From NCBI GenBank assembly GCA_002633005.1, contig NMRA01000514.1:62001-126000 (forward strand): a stretch of 64,000 bases of DNA, written 5' to 3'. Shown in pieces: positions 13,801 to 24,371 of the stretch. A model generated the notes under the pieces. The model searched no databases. It was not told the DNA's origin and saw nothing but the letters and a program-made list of their open reading frames with translations. The translations under genes and the position numbers were made by a program. Source of the DNA: Phoronis australis (Eukaryota; Phoronida; Phoronidae). The stretch's first letter is position 1, and each line of letters starts with the position of its first letter.

Positions 13801-16668
13801 CTCAAATGTCTATACATGGAAATGTCTGTTACCAATAAGTTACTTGTCTTTTCCAAGGTCAGTGGGACAAAATTAACCTCTGCCTTTTACTTTTAATTTC
13901 AATGATTTTTGTGCATTTCAGTTCGTCTGAGTCCGACATTGATCTCCTCTCTGTGTGTAATACTAACTGCTCCTGTTTATCTGGACGCTATGAACCAGTG
14001 TGTGGCTCTGATCACGTGACTTACTTCAGTGCATGCCATGCGGGCTGTCAGAGTTCTCCTATAGGTGGAGCCTTAGAGTCCTCAGATTTGGTGAGTTTTC
14101 TGTATTGGCCTGAAAAAGCATGACTTGTTTAGTTTTGCCTCTCGTTCAGTAACGCTAGGACCTCGCTAAAAAGCAAGACTTCTTGAGATTACGTGAGATA
14201 TTGCCGTGCATTTTAAATGAGAGTACGTGACTTTGACTAGGTTTTAGTTAGGTCCTAGCGTAGGTCCTAGCGTCTACTGAACACACGCCTGGTCTGCATG
14301 GGCGGTGCACCATAGGGTGCTGCGGGAGGCTATAGCCCCCCCCCACTTATTTCAGTGCTGCGCTGCCCGTAGTCTATGCATGACATGAACAGCATTGTTC
14401 AACAACCATATTGTGACATAAAATGGAATGACAGCATTTGTTATTTCGGACTAAGTTAAGACTAAAACAGTTTCATAAAACAGAGTCCAGATTTTTTTAA
14501 ACCTGTGCCTTGCTACTTGAAGAAAAAAAACCTGGCTATATGTTGAATTCAATCAAAATTTCAAACAAAGCAGTCACCTTCCTCTTGTCTTAATTTATCA
14601 TTTGGTTTTTTGTTCGTGACTACCCTTCAAAAATATTCTTCAAAAATGTGTTTGTCTTTACAGTTGAAAAGTCAAATTTTCGGAAGAATTTCAGCAACAT
14701 ATCTAATTTGGTTTGCATCTGATTTAATTTTGCTTTGTGGGCGAAATACATACTTTGCAGTCTGCAGTTCTTTCCTTCACAGAGACTTGAATATTTAAAC
14801 TACATTCAAACTAGTGTTTGAGACAATAATTTTGGCTTTTGAAAGTCTTGACTTCAGTATTTGACGATTGATTCTTCAGATTTACAAAGGCTGATGTTAT
14901 TAAAGTTTTACAGTACAGTAGTTTTCCAAAGCAAGTTGGCAGTTTCAGTTAAAAATTCTTCAGCTCCATCAAATTTATGATAAATATCCAAAGAAACATG
15001 CCAAAATTAATTCGAGTAATTTTTTTGAAAATAAAAGAAAAAATTTTGATTGTAAATAAAATGGCATTTTGTCAACATTTTTTGAAAACTGCTGTTTAAC
15101 CCTGTCCATTAAAAAGAAGTCATTACTAAAACGCAGATCACTGTTTATTTTTCTGTCAGAACTTCACGTCTTGTGACTGCCCAGCTGGCCACTACGCATT
15201 GAGTGGACGCTGTCCATCCACTTGTACTATGCTCGTGCCGTTTCTAGTCATGCTTTTCTTCACCATCTTTGTCACATGTCTTGGCCACAACCCAGCTCTT
15301 GTCATCACCCTCAGGTAAGGGAGACAACTCATGGTATGGTTTAAAGGCGTAAACTCTGCCTATTCTGGGTTTTGAAATAGTTTTGTTTCATTTACCTTTG
15401 AAAATCATATTATGAAGGATGACTGAATTTTACAAAATAGTAAAGTTTAACTTGGATATTATTATGACTCTTCTGAAGTGAAGCCATGATCACCTTTGTC
15501 TTGCAGTTCTGTTGCCCCCCACCAGAGGTCGTTTGCACTTGGAGCGCAGTATTTCCTGGTTAGATGCCTTGGTAAGCACGTAACTGCTTGTGCTGCTGGA
15601 AATTATAATCGTTTTATACTGTAATTAAGATACATGCATCAGGCGGCTTGCATGAACCAGACACAATTAGCCAATACGTTCCCTAAATCTTCTGCGCATT
15701 TGTTTACTTACCAGTGTTGTATTTTTCTCTCACTTTATCTTTATTAGGAGTTCCTCTTTTACATATGATTATTTCAAGCCAAAGTTCTGACAATTGAGTT
15801 CTCATTGCAATGAAAAGAAACACGATTAAATCCTTAGTTTATGCTCTGTTTGTTTTAAATTATAATACACTAAGAATTCAGACAACAGTTTGCTGATGTA
15901 ACCATGAAGGTATAATTGTAAAAAAGGGCAATCAGTGTTTGCATAAAGTCCACCAATGTAACGCATTGAGTCCTTGAAGTTTTGTGCAGCAGGTCACCGG
16001 GCTACCAGTGCTCACTAACTGCAAAATGTGTTGTGTTTGTTATCGGGAGTTTGTGCTTAATGCTTTGAAAAGTGTTGTGAAGTTTGAAAACTTTAACCCT
16101 CAACAACATTACATTGACATTATACAGTTTTAAAAATGAAGTAGACTTTCAGTCAAACATTTGGTGAACTCTTCCAAACTTTGCATGATTTTTGCTAGAA
16201 GGTTTCTCCCACAAAAATGGTACTGTCAGATCACTATCCTTATCTACAGACTTGGAATACTTTAAATTATTATCCTTATGTTATACAATGTACGTTTAGT
16301 GTTGGTAGAGTCTGTTATAAAATTATTCTGACCTGCGCACTGATGTGTGGTGTCTCTTTTTAGCTTTTATACCTGCTCCCATCTACTTTGGCAACCTGTT
16401 TGACTCACAGTGTCTCTTGTGGGAGGACAGGTGTGACCAACAGGGGGCATGCCTGGAGTATAATGTCGGCCATCTTCCTTACTACATGTTTGGTGTCTGC
16501 TGTGGGTTCAAGCTGCTCACCCTCGTCTTCTGTTCGCTGGCGTACTTCGCAGCAAGGAAACCCAATTCGTACACAGTAACGAATACAACGATTTCGGAGT
16601 TGTCCACCCCTGATGTATCTACTACACCAACCACGCCTGGTGGAGATAGTAGTGACACCTATATTTGA
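7173..16668 (+). CDS. Organic anion transporter polypeptide (OATP/SLCO family), 8 coding exons
   Basis: Predicted sodium-independent organic anion transporter of the plasma membrane, major facilitator fold with 12 membrane segments. Coding exons: 7173-7893, 8541-8819 (or its near-copy 9681-9959), 10950-11114, 12391-12583, 13922-14090, 15160-15314, 15507-15571, 16364-16668. All have AG/GT borders and matching phases, and sum to 2052 nt (683 residues), normal for the family. Seen: OATP signature DDHLWVGAWWIGFL at about residues 279-292; three N-glycosylation sequons (NYT, NQT, NKT, about 164-184) in the second outer loop; a Kazal-like cysteine loop (about 465-531) with ten cysteines between membrane segments 9 and 10. 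The start is the first ATG of the open frame; upstream in-frame codons have no ATG. LWVGAWW in place of the commoner RWVGAWW, together with the first helices, resembles SLCO4-type members, but the subfamily is an inference. Confidence 0.93.
7960..8425 (-). repeat. Dispersed repeat family, copy 3 (inverted)
   Basis: Reverse orientation. Starts at taggaccctagaaaaat and contains the reverse complement of the gggtctagtgac and tttttgactgaatt blocks. It lies in OATP intron 1 and is re-copied at 9120-9565 by the exon 2 duplication. Confidence 0.55.
7983..8865. repeat. Direct duplication around OATP exon 2, copy 1
   Basis: About 883 bp, nearly identical to 9120-10005. It includes part of a dispersed repeat, exon 2a and 46 bp of following intron. 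The copies part abruptly after atataca at 8865 and 10005. Confidence 0.92.
8541..8819 (+). CDS. OATP exon 2, copy a (signature exon)
   Basis: 279 nt, phase 1 in and phase 1 out, acceptor ttttgcag, donor ctg|gtatgt. Encodes residues 241-333 including the family signature DDHLWVGAWWIGFL and the PRQL motif. A second copy with the same phases lies at 9681-9959. Only one can be in a normal-length protein. Confidence 0.9.
9120..10005. repeat. Direct duplication around OATP exon 2, copy 2
   Basis: Begins on the base right after the single N at 9119. It matches copy 1 to within a few percent, with small indels in the intron and 8 substitutions in the exon. Confidence 0.92.
9681..9959 (+). CDS. OATP exon 2, copy b (near-identical duplicate)
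   Basis: Same length, splice sites and phases as the copy at 8541-8819. By eye there are 8 differences in 279 nt; 7 are silent and one changes Ala to Glu (APPVG versus EPPVG). Either exon can be joined to its neighbours in frame. It lies downstream of the single N at 9119, so an allelic assembly duplicate is the likeliest explanation; a true mutually exclusive exon pair is the alternative. Confidence 0.7.
10526..10721. mobile_element. Foldback/MITE-like element in OATP intron
   Basis: The ends are long imperfect inverted repeats of about 80 bp: catattgattgacgtttt at the left matches the reverse complement of aaacgtcaatcaatatg at the right, and acaaaagttcacaata faces tattgtgaacttttgt. No open frame. 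Confidence 0.75.
10950..11114 (+). CDS. OATP exon 3
   Basis: 165 nt, phase 1-1, acceptor ggctgcag, donor gctg|gtaagt. Encodes IPRLVHDVF, then a membrane helix and the conserved SQANIIAG end, matching the family's segment 7 region. Confidence 0.92.
12391..12583 (+). CDS. OATP exon 4
   Basis: 193 nt, phase 1 in and 2 out, acceptor acccaacag, donor cag|gtgagc. Encodes GGVLIPAAALGILTGG, typical of OATP segment 8, then segment 9 and the start of the large outer loop. Confidence 0.92.
13230..13610 (+). repeat. Dispersed repeat family, copy 4
   Basis: ttttctgaaagttgc, tttttggctttttaccaatc, gctaattgggtcatg, then a tagggtccaat end. It lies in OATP intron 4. Confidence 0.55.
13922..14090 (+). CDS. 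OATP exon 5: Kazal-like loop
   Basis: 169 nt, phase 2 in and 0 out. Contains CNTNCSC and YEPVCGSDHVTYFSAC, the Kazal-like pattern found in the large extracellular loop of OATPs. Six of the ten loop cysteines are here. Confidence 0.93.
15160..15314 (+). CDS. OATP exon 6
   Basis: 155 nt, phase 0 in and 2 out. Holds the last four loop cysteines (CDC, GRC, TC), then a strongly hydrophobic membrane segment and the ALVITLR end. Confidence 0.92.
15507..15571 (+). CDS. OATP exon 7 (short)
   Basis: 65 nt, phase 2 in and 1 out, acceptor cttgcag, donor ttg|gtaagc. Encodes SSVAPHQRSFALGAQYF, a conserved OATP stretch (RS.AP.QRSFALG) before the penultimate helix. Confidence 0.9.
16364..16668 (+). CDS. 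OATP exon 8, last coding exon
   Basis: 305 nt, phase 1 in, ending in a stop codon. Encodes AFIPAPIYFGNLFD, the conserved CLLWEDRC and CLEYN motifs, the last membrane segment, and a Ser/Thr-rich cytoplasmic tail ending SDTYI. The final residues could be a PDZ-type ligand; that is speculation. Confidence 0.92.
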
Positions 16669-17295
16669 TACTGAATGGTAAAGGAAAAAGGTGCCATACT
16701 TTTTGTTCTGAACCTTGACGGGGTATTTTTTTAGAGGAACTTAGTCACTTAATTTGTTATGGTATTCTTAATATTATGTTGACCATGTAGAAGAAGATTT
16801 TTAAGGGTTGTGCCTGTTCAGGAACAAGGATACACAATTTGCTGTACTCATGCTTATTCATTGGTATGACACAGCTGTGAACATACCAATACTTACTCAG
16901 GCAAAATTACTCAGAACTCCCGTCAGGACGCTTGTGCCGACTTTGCAGAGAATGACCCATTGTGACCTTTCATTACAGGGTGTATCTGTCATAATGTTTT
17001 TTGTCTGAATGCCTTTTCATGTACAGCAGATCTTGGACTGCTTATCGACTGTTCCTTCGATAATGTGCCTATATATTCATGCCCTTCCATGTTGACCGTT
17101 TGTAAATAACAACGTAGACTGTTTATTAAGTTGTGAAACATTCCTAAGCAATTGAACTCAATATTTAGTGTGGAAGCAGACTTTTGTTTTGTGTGGAATG
17201 TTTAGATCAGGCTTCTTGAATAACTTGGCTACCACAGTAGTAATAGATATTGTTTCTCACTTACAAACATGACTCACAGACTTCCCCACATGGTA

Positions 17296-17580
17296 CCATA
17301 GACTATAGTACATGGACCGCCAACTCCGTATACTTTCAATAGACGAAATCTGTGTTCTTACAGAAGCAATGAGTGGCGTCATTGTTCACTAGGGTCAGTC
17401 TGGCCAAATTATCTGGGTTTATTTCCGGCAAGTACGTCATCTGCTAATCATGGTTGGCTGTTGTGTCGTCACAATACACTGATTGGAAACTGAAACAGAT
17501 AATTTAGGAGAATAGCGCCTCCTCTAGGATAGTACGCAAGATAATGTTGGACTTGCGAATCTGTTGCCTATAATCTATGG
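17296..17580. mobile_element. MITE-like element
   Basis: Terminal inverted repeats ccatagactatag and ctataatctatgg (one mismatch) bound about 285 bp with no open frame. Flanking tggtac and tggtacatgg are also similar. Confidence 0.5.
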
Positions 17581-18153
17581 TGGTACATGGATAATGAGTC
17601 TGTTCGTGTTTTTTGTTTGGTGCTTAAGTCATTTTTGTGATTCCGCTGTCATGTTTCACTATCGGTAACCCGTGTTTAGCAGTAGTGGGTGAGCCATGTT
17701 TGTAAGATGGTAAACTGAATTTATCGGGTTTGTGAGCCTTGTTTATATGTGAGAGACTTATGTTTAAGAGTGCAGCAGCCGTGTTGTTCTGGTAGCTTGT
17801 AAATTCATTTTTTATATCATTATTGCTGAGTGCAAAGGATTTCAGGGTGACTATTATGAGTTGACACACATGATATGTGTTCAACGGAACAATATTTCTG
17901 TCATTCTTTAGCACCGCTTTGTTTCATTGACTTTTCTGTGATTTTCACTTGATACACCTGTGTCTATTCAGTATAACTTGTACGGTTTGATTGTCTCAGG
18001 GAATAGTTGAGTGCCACAAAGTGCCCTGTTATGGGCGCCATGCGCGCATTTTAACCAAGCAGTTCCTTTAGCTGCTCTTTGTTGTATGCTGGTAAAATTG
18101 GCCATGTAAGGTATCTAGGCGAACTCATCTCGTCATACACGAATCTGTTTAAT

Positions 18154-18159
18154 AATAAA
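18154..18159 (+). terminator. Possible OATP poly(A) signal
   Basis: First AATAAA on the + strand that I could find after the OATP stop codon, implying a 3' UTR of about 1.5 kb. An isolated hexamer is weak evidence. Confidence 0.3.
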
Positions 18160-18692
18160 TTACTGAGTAATGTTTAAAACATTGTCTGTGCACATTCATA
18201 AGCTAAAAGCTGTACAAGACTTTGTATATAACCACAATGATGTACTAAGCTTGTTCAGGGTACTAAGCTATAAGAAGTTAGGTTTGGGGGGGGGCAAGTT
18301 GACCTCTCCCCTCCGGTGTTACGACAGTTTTTTCACCAAGTTGTTATTGAAGTGTAGAGATGGCATAATAGATGGTAAGACCATTTTATAGTTACAATAT
18401 CGTACTGAGTTTCAGGAAATGTTTTTGTTTATAATTATTTACACCATGTTCTTCACCTAGATGGCAACTTTTTATTTTGTTTTATTATTTATTGACTACT
18501 CTTTTTGGAATGGTTTCAACAAACCAATATTTTGTGACAGTACTTATCATTGGGGTCTTGATGAAAAAACAGAACAATTATCGAGGGCTTTAATTTTTGG
18601 ATCGTTGGAGTTTTGAATGTTCCCAAAAATACATTGTTTTGTTTTCAGTGAAGGCCATGGCCTTATATATGTCTATAAATTTTTTTGCAGTC

Positions 18693-18975
18693 AACCACTT
18701 ATGGTTATTGCTCTCCACATATCACTTATTCACTTAACCACTTATGGTTGTGTCTCTCCGCATATTTCTTATTCAGTAAACCACTTATGGTTGTTGCTCT
18801 CCGCATATCACTTATTCACTTAACCACTTATGGTTGTGGCTCTCCGCATATTCCTTATTCAGTAAACCACTTATGGTTGTTGCTCTTCGCATATCACTTA
18901 TTCACTTAACCACTTATGGTTGTGTCTCTCCGCATATTCCTTATTCAGTAAACCACTTATGGTTGTGGCTCTTGA
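18693..18975. repeat. 43-bp tandem array with 86-bp higher-order unit
   Basis: Units starting aaccacttatggttgt occur exactly every 43 bp (18693, 18736, 18779, 18822, 18865, 18908, 18951). Two versions alternate (endings attcactt and attcagta), giving an 86-bp higher-order period. Confidence 0.95.
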
Positions 18976-21900
18976 CACATTCCAAATTTAGCTTACAACT
19001 GATTTAGGAGTCTGGAATTACCTGAAACTTGAGATAGTCAGACTCAATAATGGATAAATATTTTTTGGCAGAAAGCGGATTTATAGCGGCATTAACCATT
19101 TTCTCAACACTGGAAATTTTCTTGAGATTACGTGGCATTTGGACGTGAAGCAAGTCATAGGATGATTTTGTAAATTAATGATGTCAGTTCGAGCTCAGAC
19201 CACATTAACTAAATCCCGAAATGCCACAGCGCCACTCTGATTCTGTTGTATTTACCCACAATGCTGTGTGCGTGGAGGTAACTTGTCACAATGACGCCAT
19301 GCTTATGACTATTTCAGTTAAAATTGGTATGCCAGTCTTTATTCTAATTCTTGCTACATGTACCTTCTTTGCTTGCCTGACATAGCTCAGAAGTGTTCCG
19401 GTGGGCTTGGGTCAGGAAAAACAGCGAGGTTACTCATATGCCATGCATTTTTTATGCCCTCCAAAAAGGAGAGTTGAAATCATGGCGTGTTTTTTGGTGT
19501 TTGGGTTAGATGTTGGTTGTCTTGAAGGGTACTTGTAGACTTGTTGACTTGTCTAAGTTGTTTTAGGCTCTCTTTAATCTGAGAAAAAAATGCTTTACAT
19601 TATCTTGGTACTTGTTTACTGTAAAGCCCAGGAAAAGGCGCTAGTCGTTTACAGCGGTCTCGGATGATTTTAAGAAGCAGTTTCGTGCCTGTCATTCAGT
19701 TTAGGAGACTCGTTCGGGGACATCTGTTGGTGACTTCTACTATGTTTTTGGCGCCAACCCAAGAACTAGTAGGTCTACTGAAGTAGAATGGAGAATGTAA
19801 TATTTAAATCAATGTTTAGATCCCGGTCTCAGGTGTCTTAAAATCGTCGACAGCAAAGACAGGTTAATTTACTCAAAGTAGTCCCTGATTGTTTTCTTTT
19901 GAGAATTGGATTTGCCGGTTTGCTTACTGATTACTAATACTACTTAAAAGGAAGTTAAATACTTGACAATCATTGTCAGTTCAGTAGGTGTTTGATGCAA
20001 CCTCGTTCAATGCAACGTTCGTCCATTTCCGTGTGACGTTGTCGTGCACATTACTACTACATATATGTACAGTGTGTACATCATAACGTCTCGCGGAAAA
20101 TGACGCGTTGTATGGGCGTGGTTTGATATGTCTTGTTATATGTACATGTAGTGTTGAGAAATCGTACCGCATAGAAACATGTTAGAATGAACTAGTCTAA
20201 ACATTTAAAGAGTGTTACAATCTGTTCATCTCTGATGGATATTGGAGTTTGAAGGACATCTAGCCACCATGCATTTTTACGGTGATTTTGGTTATATTAA
20301 TATGGACTGAAATTATAGTCATGGTGATATTTAGCCTGTGTTGTGTGCCAAATGTTTGTGATGCAGTGGAAGCAGGAGAATAAACTGTATACATGTATGT
20401 CCATGACGTAGTTATCCATTATGAAGTTGCCATGACAACCTGGGGATCCAGACCGCGGCTGTCGACGACTTTGGAGCTGATCCAGAGGAGGTTCACGGAG
20501 TGCTTAATCAGTTTTATGCTTTCTTTACTCGGGGTCGTGGGTTCGAGTCCCACCAGGTCACACAGCTAAACCCTTGAGCCAGGTTTCTAGCTCCTCAGCT
20601 CGGTTTTAACTATATATTAATAAAGCATAAAAATAGTTCCAGGTGATCAGGGCAATGGACCCACATGCGTGACCTGCGCACGTCTGGTACAACGTGTATC
20701 AGACCGCCTGCAATTATTTTTAAACCTATAAATCTTAAGAACTCCTCAAACTACCCTTGCCAGGTCCCCTCGGGACTGACATAACCCTCGACTGAGAATG
20801 TACATAAATTATCGCATTGCTTTCAAGGGCACGGCCCTGCTTTGTGACTGGCAGATCGAGAACTTACCGAATCACTAAAGCAAGTTGCGTTATGCACGCG
20901 CGCACCCAGCCTTTAACATAGGGGGCTCGAATTACTGGCGATGTGGACCTTTTGACGACAAAAAGCGGGAGGACTAAAAAACGGGGTACCACCTTCAGGA
21001 CTGTGAATTGTGCGTCAGCGCTTTTTTAGTGGACTTTTGTCTCGTTTGCTTGGACTTTTTGTTTCTCTGAAGCGGATCTTTTTGCCCACTTCGCCAAATG
21101 GGGGGCTCATTCGAGCCCCAGAGCCACCCCCCCCCCCCTGCGTGAGCGCATGTTATGTACACACTGGTGAATTTAATACACTGAGGTGCAAATTTACACC
21201 TGGCGCACGTGAGTGCGAGTCAAGTTGGTATAAATGAAGAAATGATCGTCATTGAAAATTATTTCTGTAATATCAGTTTTTCAGTCGGCATCACCAATTT
21301 TCCCTTTAAACATCCAAAAGCATTCCCAGTGTGTAAGCGTGATTTGGATCTGACTTCCACGGCTTTTGTATGCCAAGGGTTACATATGGAGAGGTGCAAT
21401 AAGCATACAGTAGTTGTTCATTTTCCAATTTGTTCTTTCTGAACGCTGAGCCTCCAAAAACCAGCGCGTCAAGAACGCGACCAAGTCATCTGATATTGAC
21501 GTCAGTTGCGCTGTGATCAGTATAATCGCACATCTAATAAAAGAATAGTTGTACATGTATACGAGAACCAATTTTATTTCAATAAAAACTGCGAACAATA
21601 TTTTGGGTGCGATAATTGATATCGGTATATCTTCCATCGATACAACCGGGATATATGAGAAATACCAAGTATATCTATAGAGTAATTGCCTCGTGGAAAT
21701 CTTACGTAGCATAGTAGCAAGATCGCCTTTGACTGCTAATTTCGCGTATGCATTTTGTTGAATCGAAAAACTCACCTTCGTTTGAAATACAGTGTAATAC
21801 GTTCGAGCGATTCTGGACAGAACTGGCTTGAAAAAGAGAGCATGTGACAGGCATTTGACAATTTTCAGAACGCGACATTTCATGTCCTCGAAATCTTCGT

Positions 21901-22783
21901 GAACTTTCTTCTGCTGCCGGTTCATCGACCTTTTTCAATCCATACTAATATACTGATCGTTAACGACCCAGTTTCAAGGTGACTATTGATACTCGCAGTC
22001 CCATCTAGAATAGGAAACGTCTTTTCTTCGCTTCGGAATGTATGGGATGCAAATGTTCATTTATTTACGCCCGGTGTATACTGCTTTACGTTCGAGTGTG
22101 AACGTGCTGCTTGTAAACGGACTCTTTTTATGGTATAATAATTTGTAGGTTGTGTCGCAATAAAAGTCTTGCCGTACATGCGCGTACTCTGTTTAAGGAA
22201 GTTCAACACTGTCGAATGTTTTTTTTTTTAAAGTTTTATATTTTGTGTTTTGGTATTCTGCTACAGATATGCAAAACTATGGGATAACATTGATTTCAGT
22301 CAACCCCTGACTGAAGTATCGAAGGCGCCTAAATATTGGAAAGTTTCACACAGTTCAAAACACTTTTCTCGCTCCGAATATTACTTTTCCCCGGTCACTT
22401 TTTTAAAGTAAATTCGTGAAAACTTTGATAAATCGGAAAGTTCTGTGGGAAAAAGTCGCATTGCAGTACTTTTTATCCAGTAGCGTACAGAAGGAAGGCG
22501 GGGCAGGACAGTGCGACGGCGCGGGTATCCACACGGGAATCCCTATGAATAATTTTTTGAAATGGCGACTGATTTCTAGTTAATTTGAATAAAGTTTCTA
22601 TTTTATGTTTCATCTCTTACTTTTCTTGGTATTAGGGCACATGCATTTGGGTAGACAGAGGGGCATCCAATAAAAATCGTCACGGGCATCTATCGTTTGC
22701 ATCACTTCACTAGACCCAACCAGTTTATTTTGTACAACAGCAGATATCTGTTACTCAGTGCACGAATAGACATTGCGGCACAT

Positions 22784-22910
22784 TGGTTAGTGCTTCAGAG
22801 TTCCGTTTGGGGGACCCGGGTCCAAATGCTGGCTCCACTGGCAGACTACGAGCATTGCAGAGGCGGATCTACGGGGGGTTCAGGAGGTTTAACCCCTCCC
22901 CCATGGGACA
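22784..22910 (+). repeat. SINE-like composite with GGCGGAT motif
   Basis: tggttagtgc and gggtccaaatgc resemble Pol III A and B boxes. About 30 bp on comes gaggcggatctacgggg with a C-rich stretch (aacccctccccc), a motif also found at 28000 and 39231. Confidence 0.35.
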
Positions 22911-23369
22911 GCATCACAACGTTGCCAGGAAAACGAATTCAGCTACAAAAACCAAAAACGTCCTACACGCGAGGCGGAAACCCCTCCCGACCACCACCAC
23001 CACCCCGCTCGGCGCTTCGGATTCGCGCGAATCCTAACCCCTCCCCCTCTCCTTACTGAAAGCGTAAATCTGCCACTGCATTGCGTGTCTGCTATTCCTC
23101 TGAGCTCGTTCGTATTAATAAATGTAAGCAACGTTGTAAATGAGAATCTGGATGTAATGCAAAAGCTGAGACTGTGCTCATATTTTATTTTATTGTTGTT
23201 TTTTTATTACACGAACTGGAGATGACGAGTTTGAACTTGATGCAGTGGTGAAGAGTTCAATTATTTTCACTTGTCAGTAAGAGCCCCACACTTTCTTTAT
23301 CAGTATTTATCGACAGAGCGAAGGCGTGATGTAAATAAAATTATAACCAGGTTAGTGTACATCAAGCAG

Positions 23370-23375
23370 TTTATT
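23370..23375 (-). terminator. Probable IF poly(A) signal
   Basis: AATAAA on the minus strand (TTTATT on +), about 950 nt beyond the IF stop codon; the first I found in that 3' region. It gives a 3' UTR of about 1 kb. More hexamers lie near 23180-23215. Confidence 0.4.
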
Positions 23376-24329
23376 ATATGACGCGTGTCCTTACACTCTT
23401 ACAGAAGATGACCTTCTAGCAGCCTCGAAACGTTTAACACGATTTCACTTAATCAAGCCACTATCCTATTCATTACTCTCGACAAATCAAAGACTTCACG
23501 TAATGTACCACAGTCGTATAGCCGCTTTCAAATACATCAACATTAATATCCCATCACGAGTTACAGTACTAACAAAAACACGTATCACGTTGCCACCACT
23601 TGGAACTTTTCAATTAGTTTCTACGGATACGAGTTTTCCAGCGACCCTCGGACTGTCTTACAACATCGGCGATAGCCACCTTATCTAAAACTTTCACAGT
23701 TTATACCCTATAGCTCAAACAACACCACATAATACAGTATATACTTCTACAAGTCGTCGTTTATGGTGTAAAGCAAACGGTAAATTATAAAAAACAACAA
23801 TCTCGAACAAGCGTACAATAAATGTTCAGAGTAGATGTGCAAAAACGAAGCCCTCAACAATCTTCAATTTAAGGCAGTCATTTTGAATGCTCTGCCTCAA
23901 AACGGGAAATACTCCCTGGCAGTGTTCACAATGGAGCGGTATAGTTAAAACACCTATTAGTAAGCTCAGTTCGTAATGGAATATTTGTACATCTGCATGA
24001 AAAAATAAAAAATAACGACGAAAAATCAGATCCAATTAAGGGAACTACGCCACCAACGGTTGACACAAAGCACTGCACGTTACTACTAGTCCACGTCTAT
24101 ACATATCACCAAATAAAAAGCCACCATACATTTGACTCGAGAAAATTCAAGAAAAGATTATGCTTTTTACTGTAACGCAAAAGCCGAATTTGGATCTACA
24201 TAGGCATTAAAATAATAAACATTTCCGGCAATAGAGATTTCAACCTAAAAGAACCTTTGTCCGTGCCAATATTCCACGAACCTCTTTGGAGCTTTGGATG
24301 CTCCGCCAGTCACTCAGGTGTTTAAGTGT

Positions 24330-24371
24330 TTAGGTTGAGAAGACGGTTTTCTGGGTGTGAGTCGCTTTCTC
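24330..24371 (-). CDS. IF last coding exon
   Basis: Very strong acceptor (pyrimidine tract ending tttctttctttttag). 42 nt encode EKATHTQKTVFST and TAA in phase 0. The join NSSGD|EKATHTQKT restores the usual end of invertebrate IF lamin tails (G.E.ATHTQ). No CaaX box. Confidence 0.88.
   Translation of the reverse strand, partial: EKATHTQKTVFST

Larger units (their letters stand above)
9960..16363 (+). other. OATP introns after exon 2b
   Basis: The 9960-10949 intron holds a foldback element. 11115-12390, 14091-15159 and 15572-16363 show nothing I can name. 12584-13921 holds a dispersed-repeat copy. Confidence 0.6.
16669..23369. other. Intergenic region between convergent genes
   Basis: Holds the OATP 3' UTR, a MITE-like element (17296-17580), a 43-bp tandem array (18693-18975), a tRNA-like B-box at 20538-20548 and a SINE-like stretch at 22780-22910. 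A 181-codon minus-strand open frame at 21380-21925 resembles nothing I recognise and lacks support. Confidence 0.5.

Noticed and set aside
20441-20560. Possible tRNA gene (ggttcgagtcc at 20538)
   Set aside because: Only a B-box match; no A-box at the right spacing and no cloverleaf pairing.
21380-21925. 181-codon minus-strand open frame
   Set aside because: No recognisable domain, no convincing start context or splice partner; composition looks like chance.
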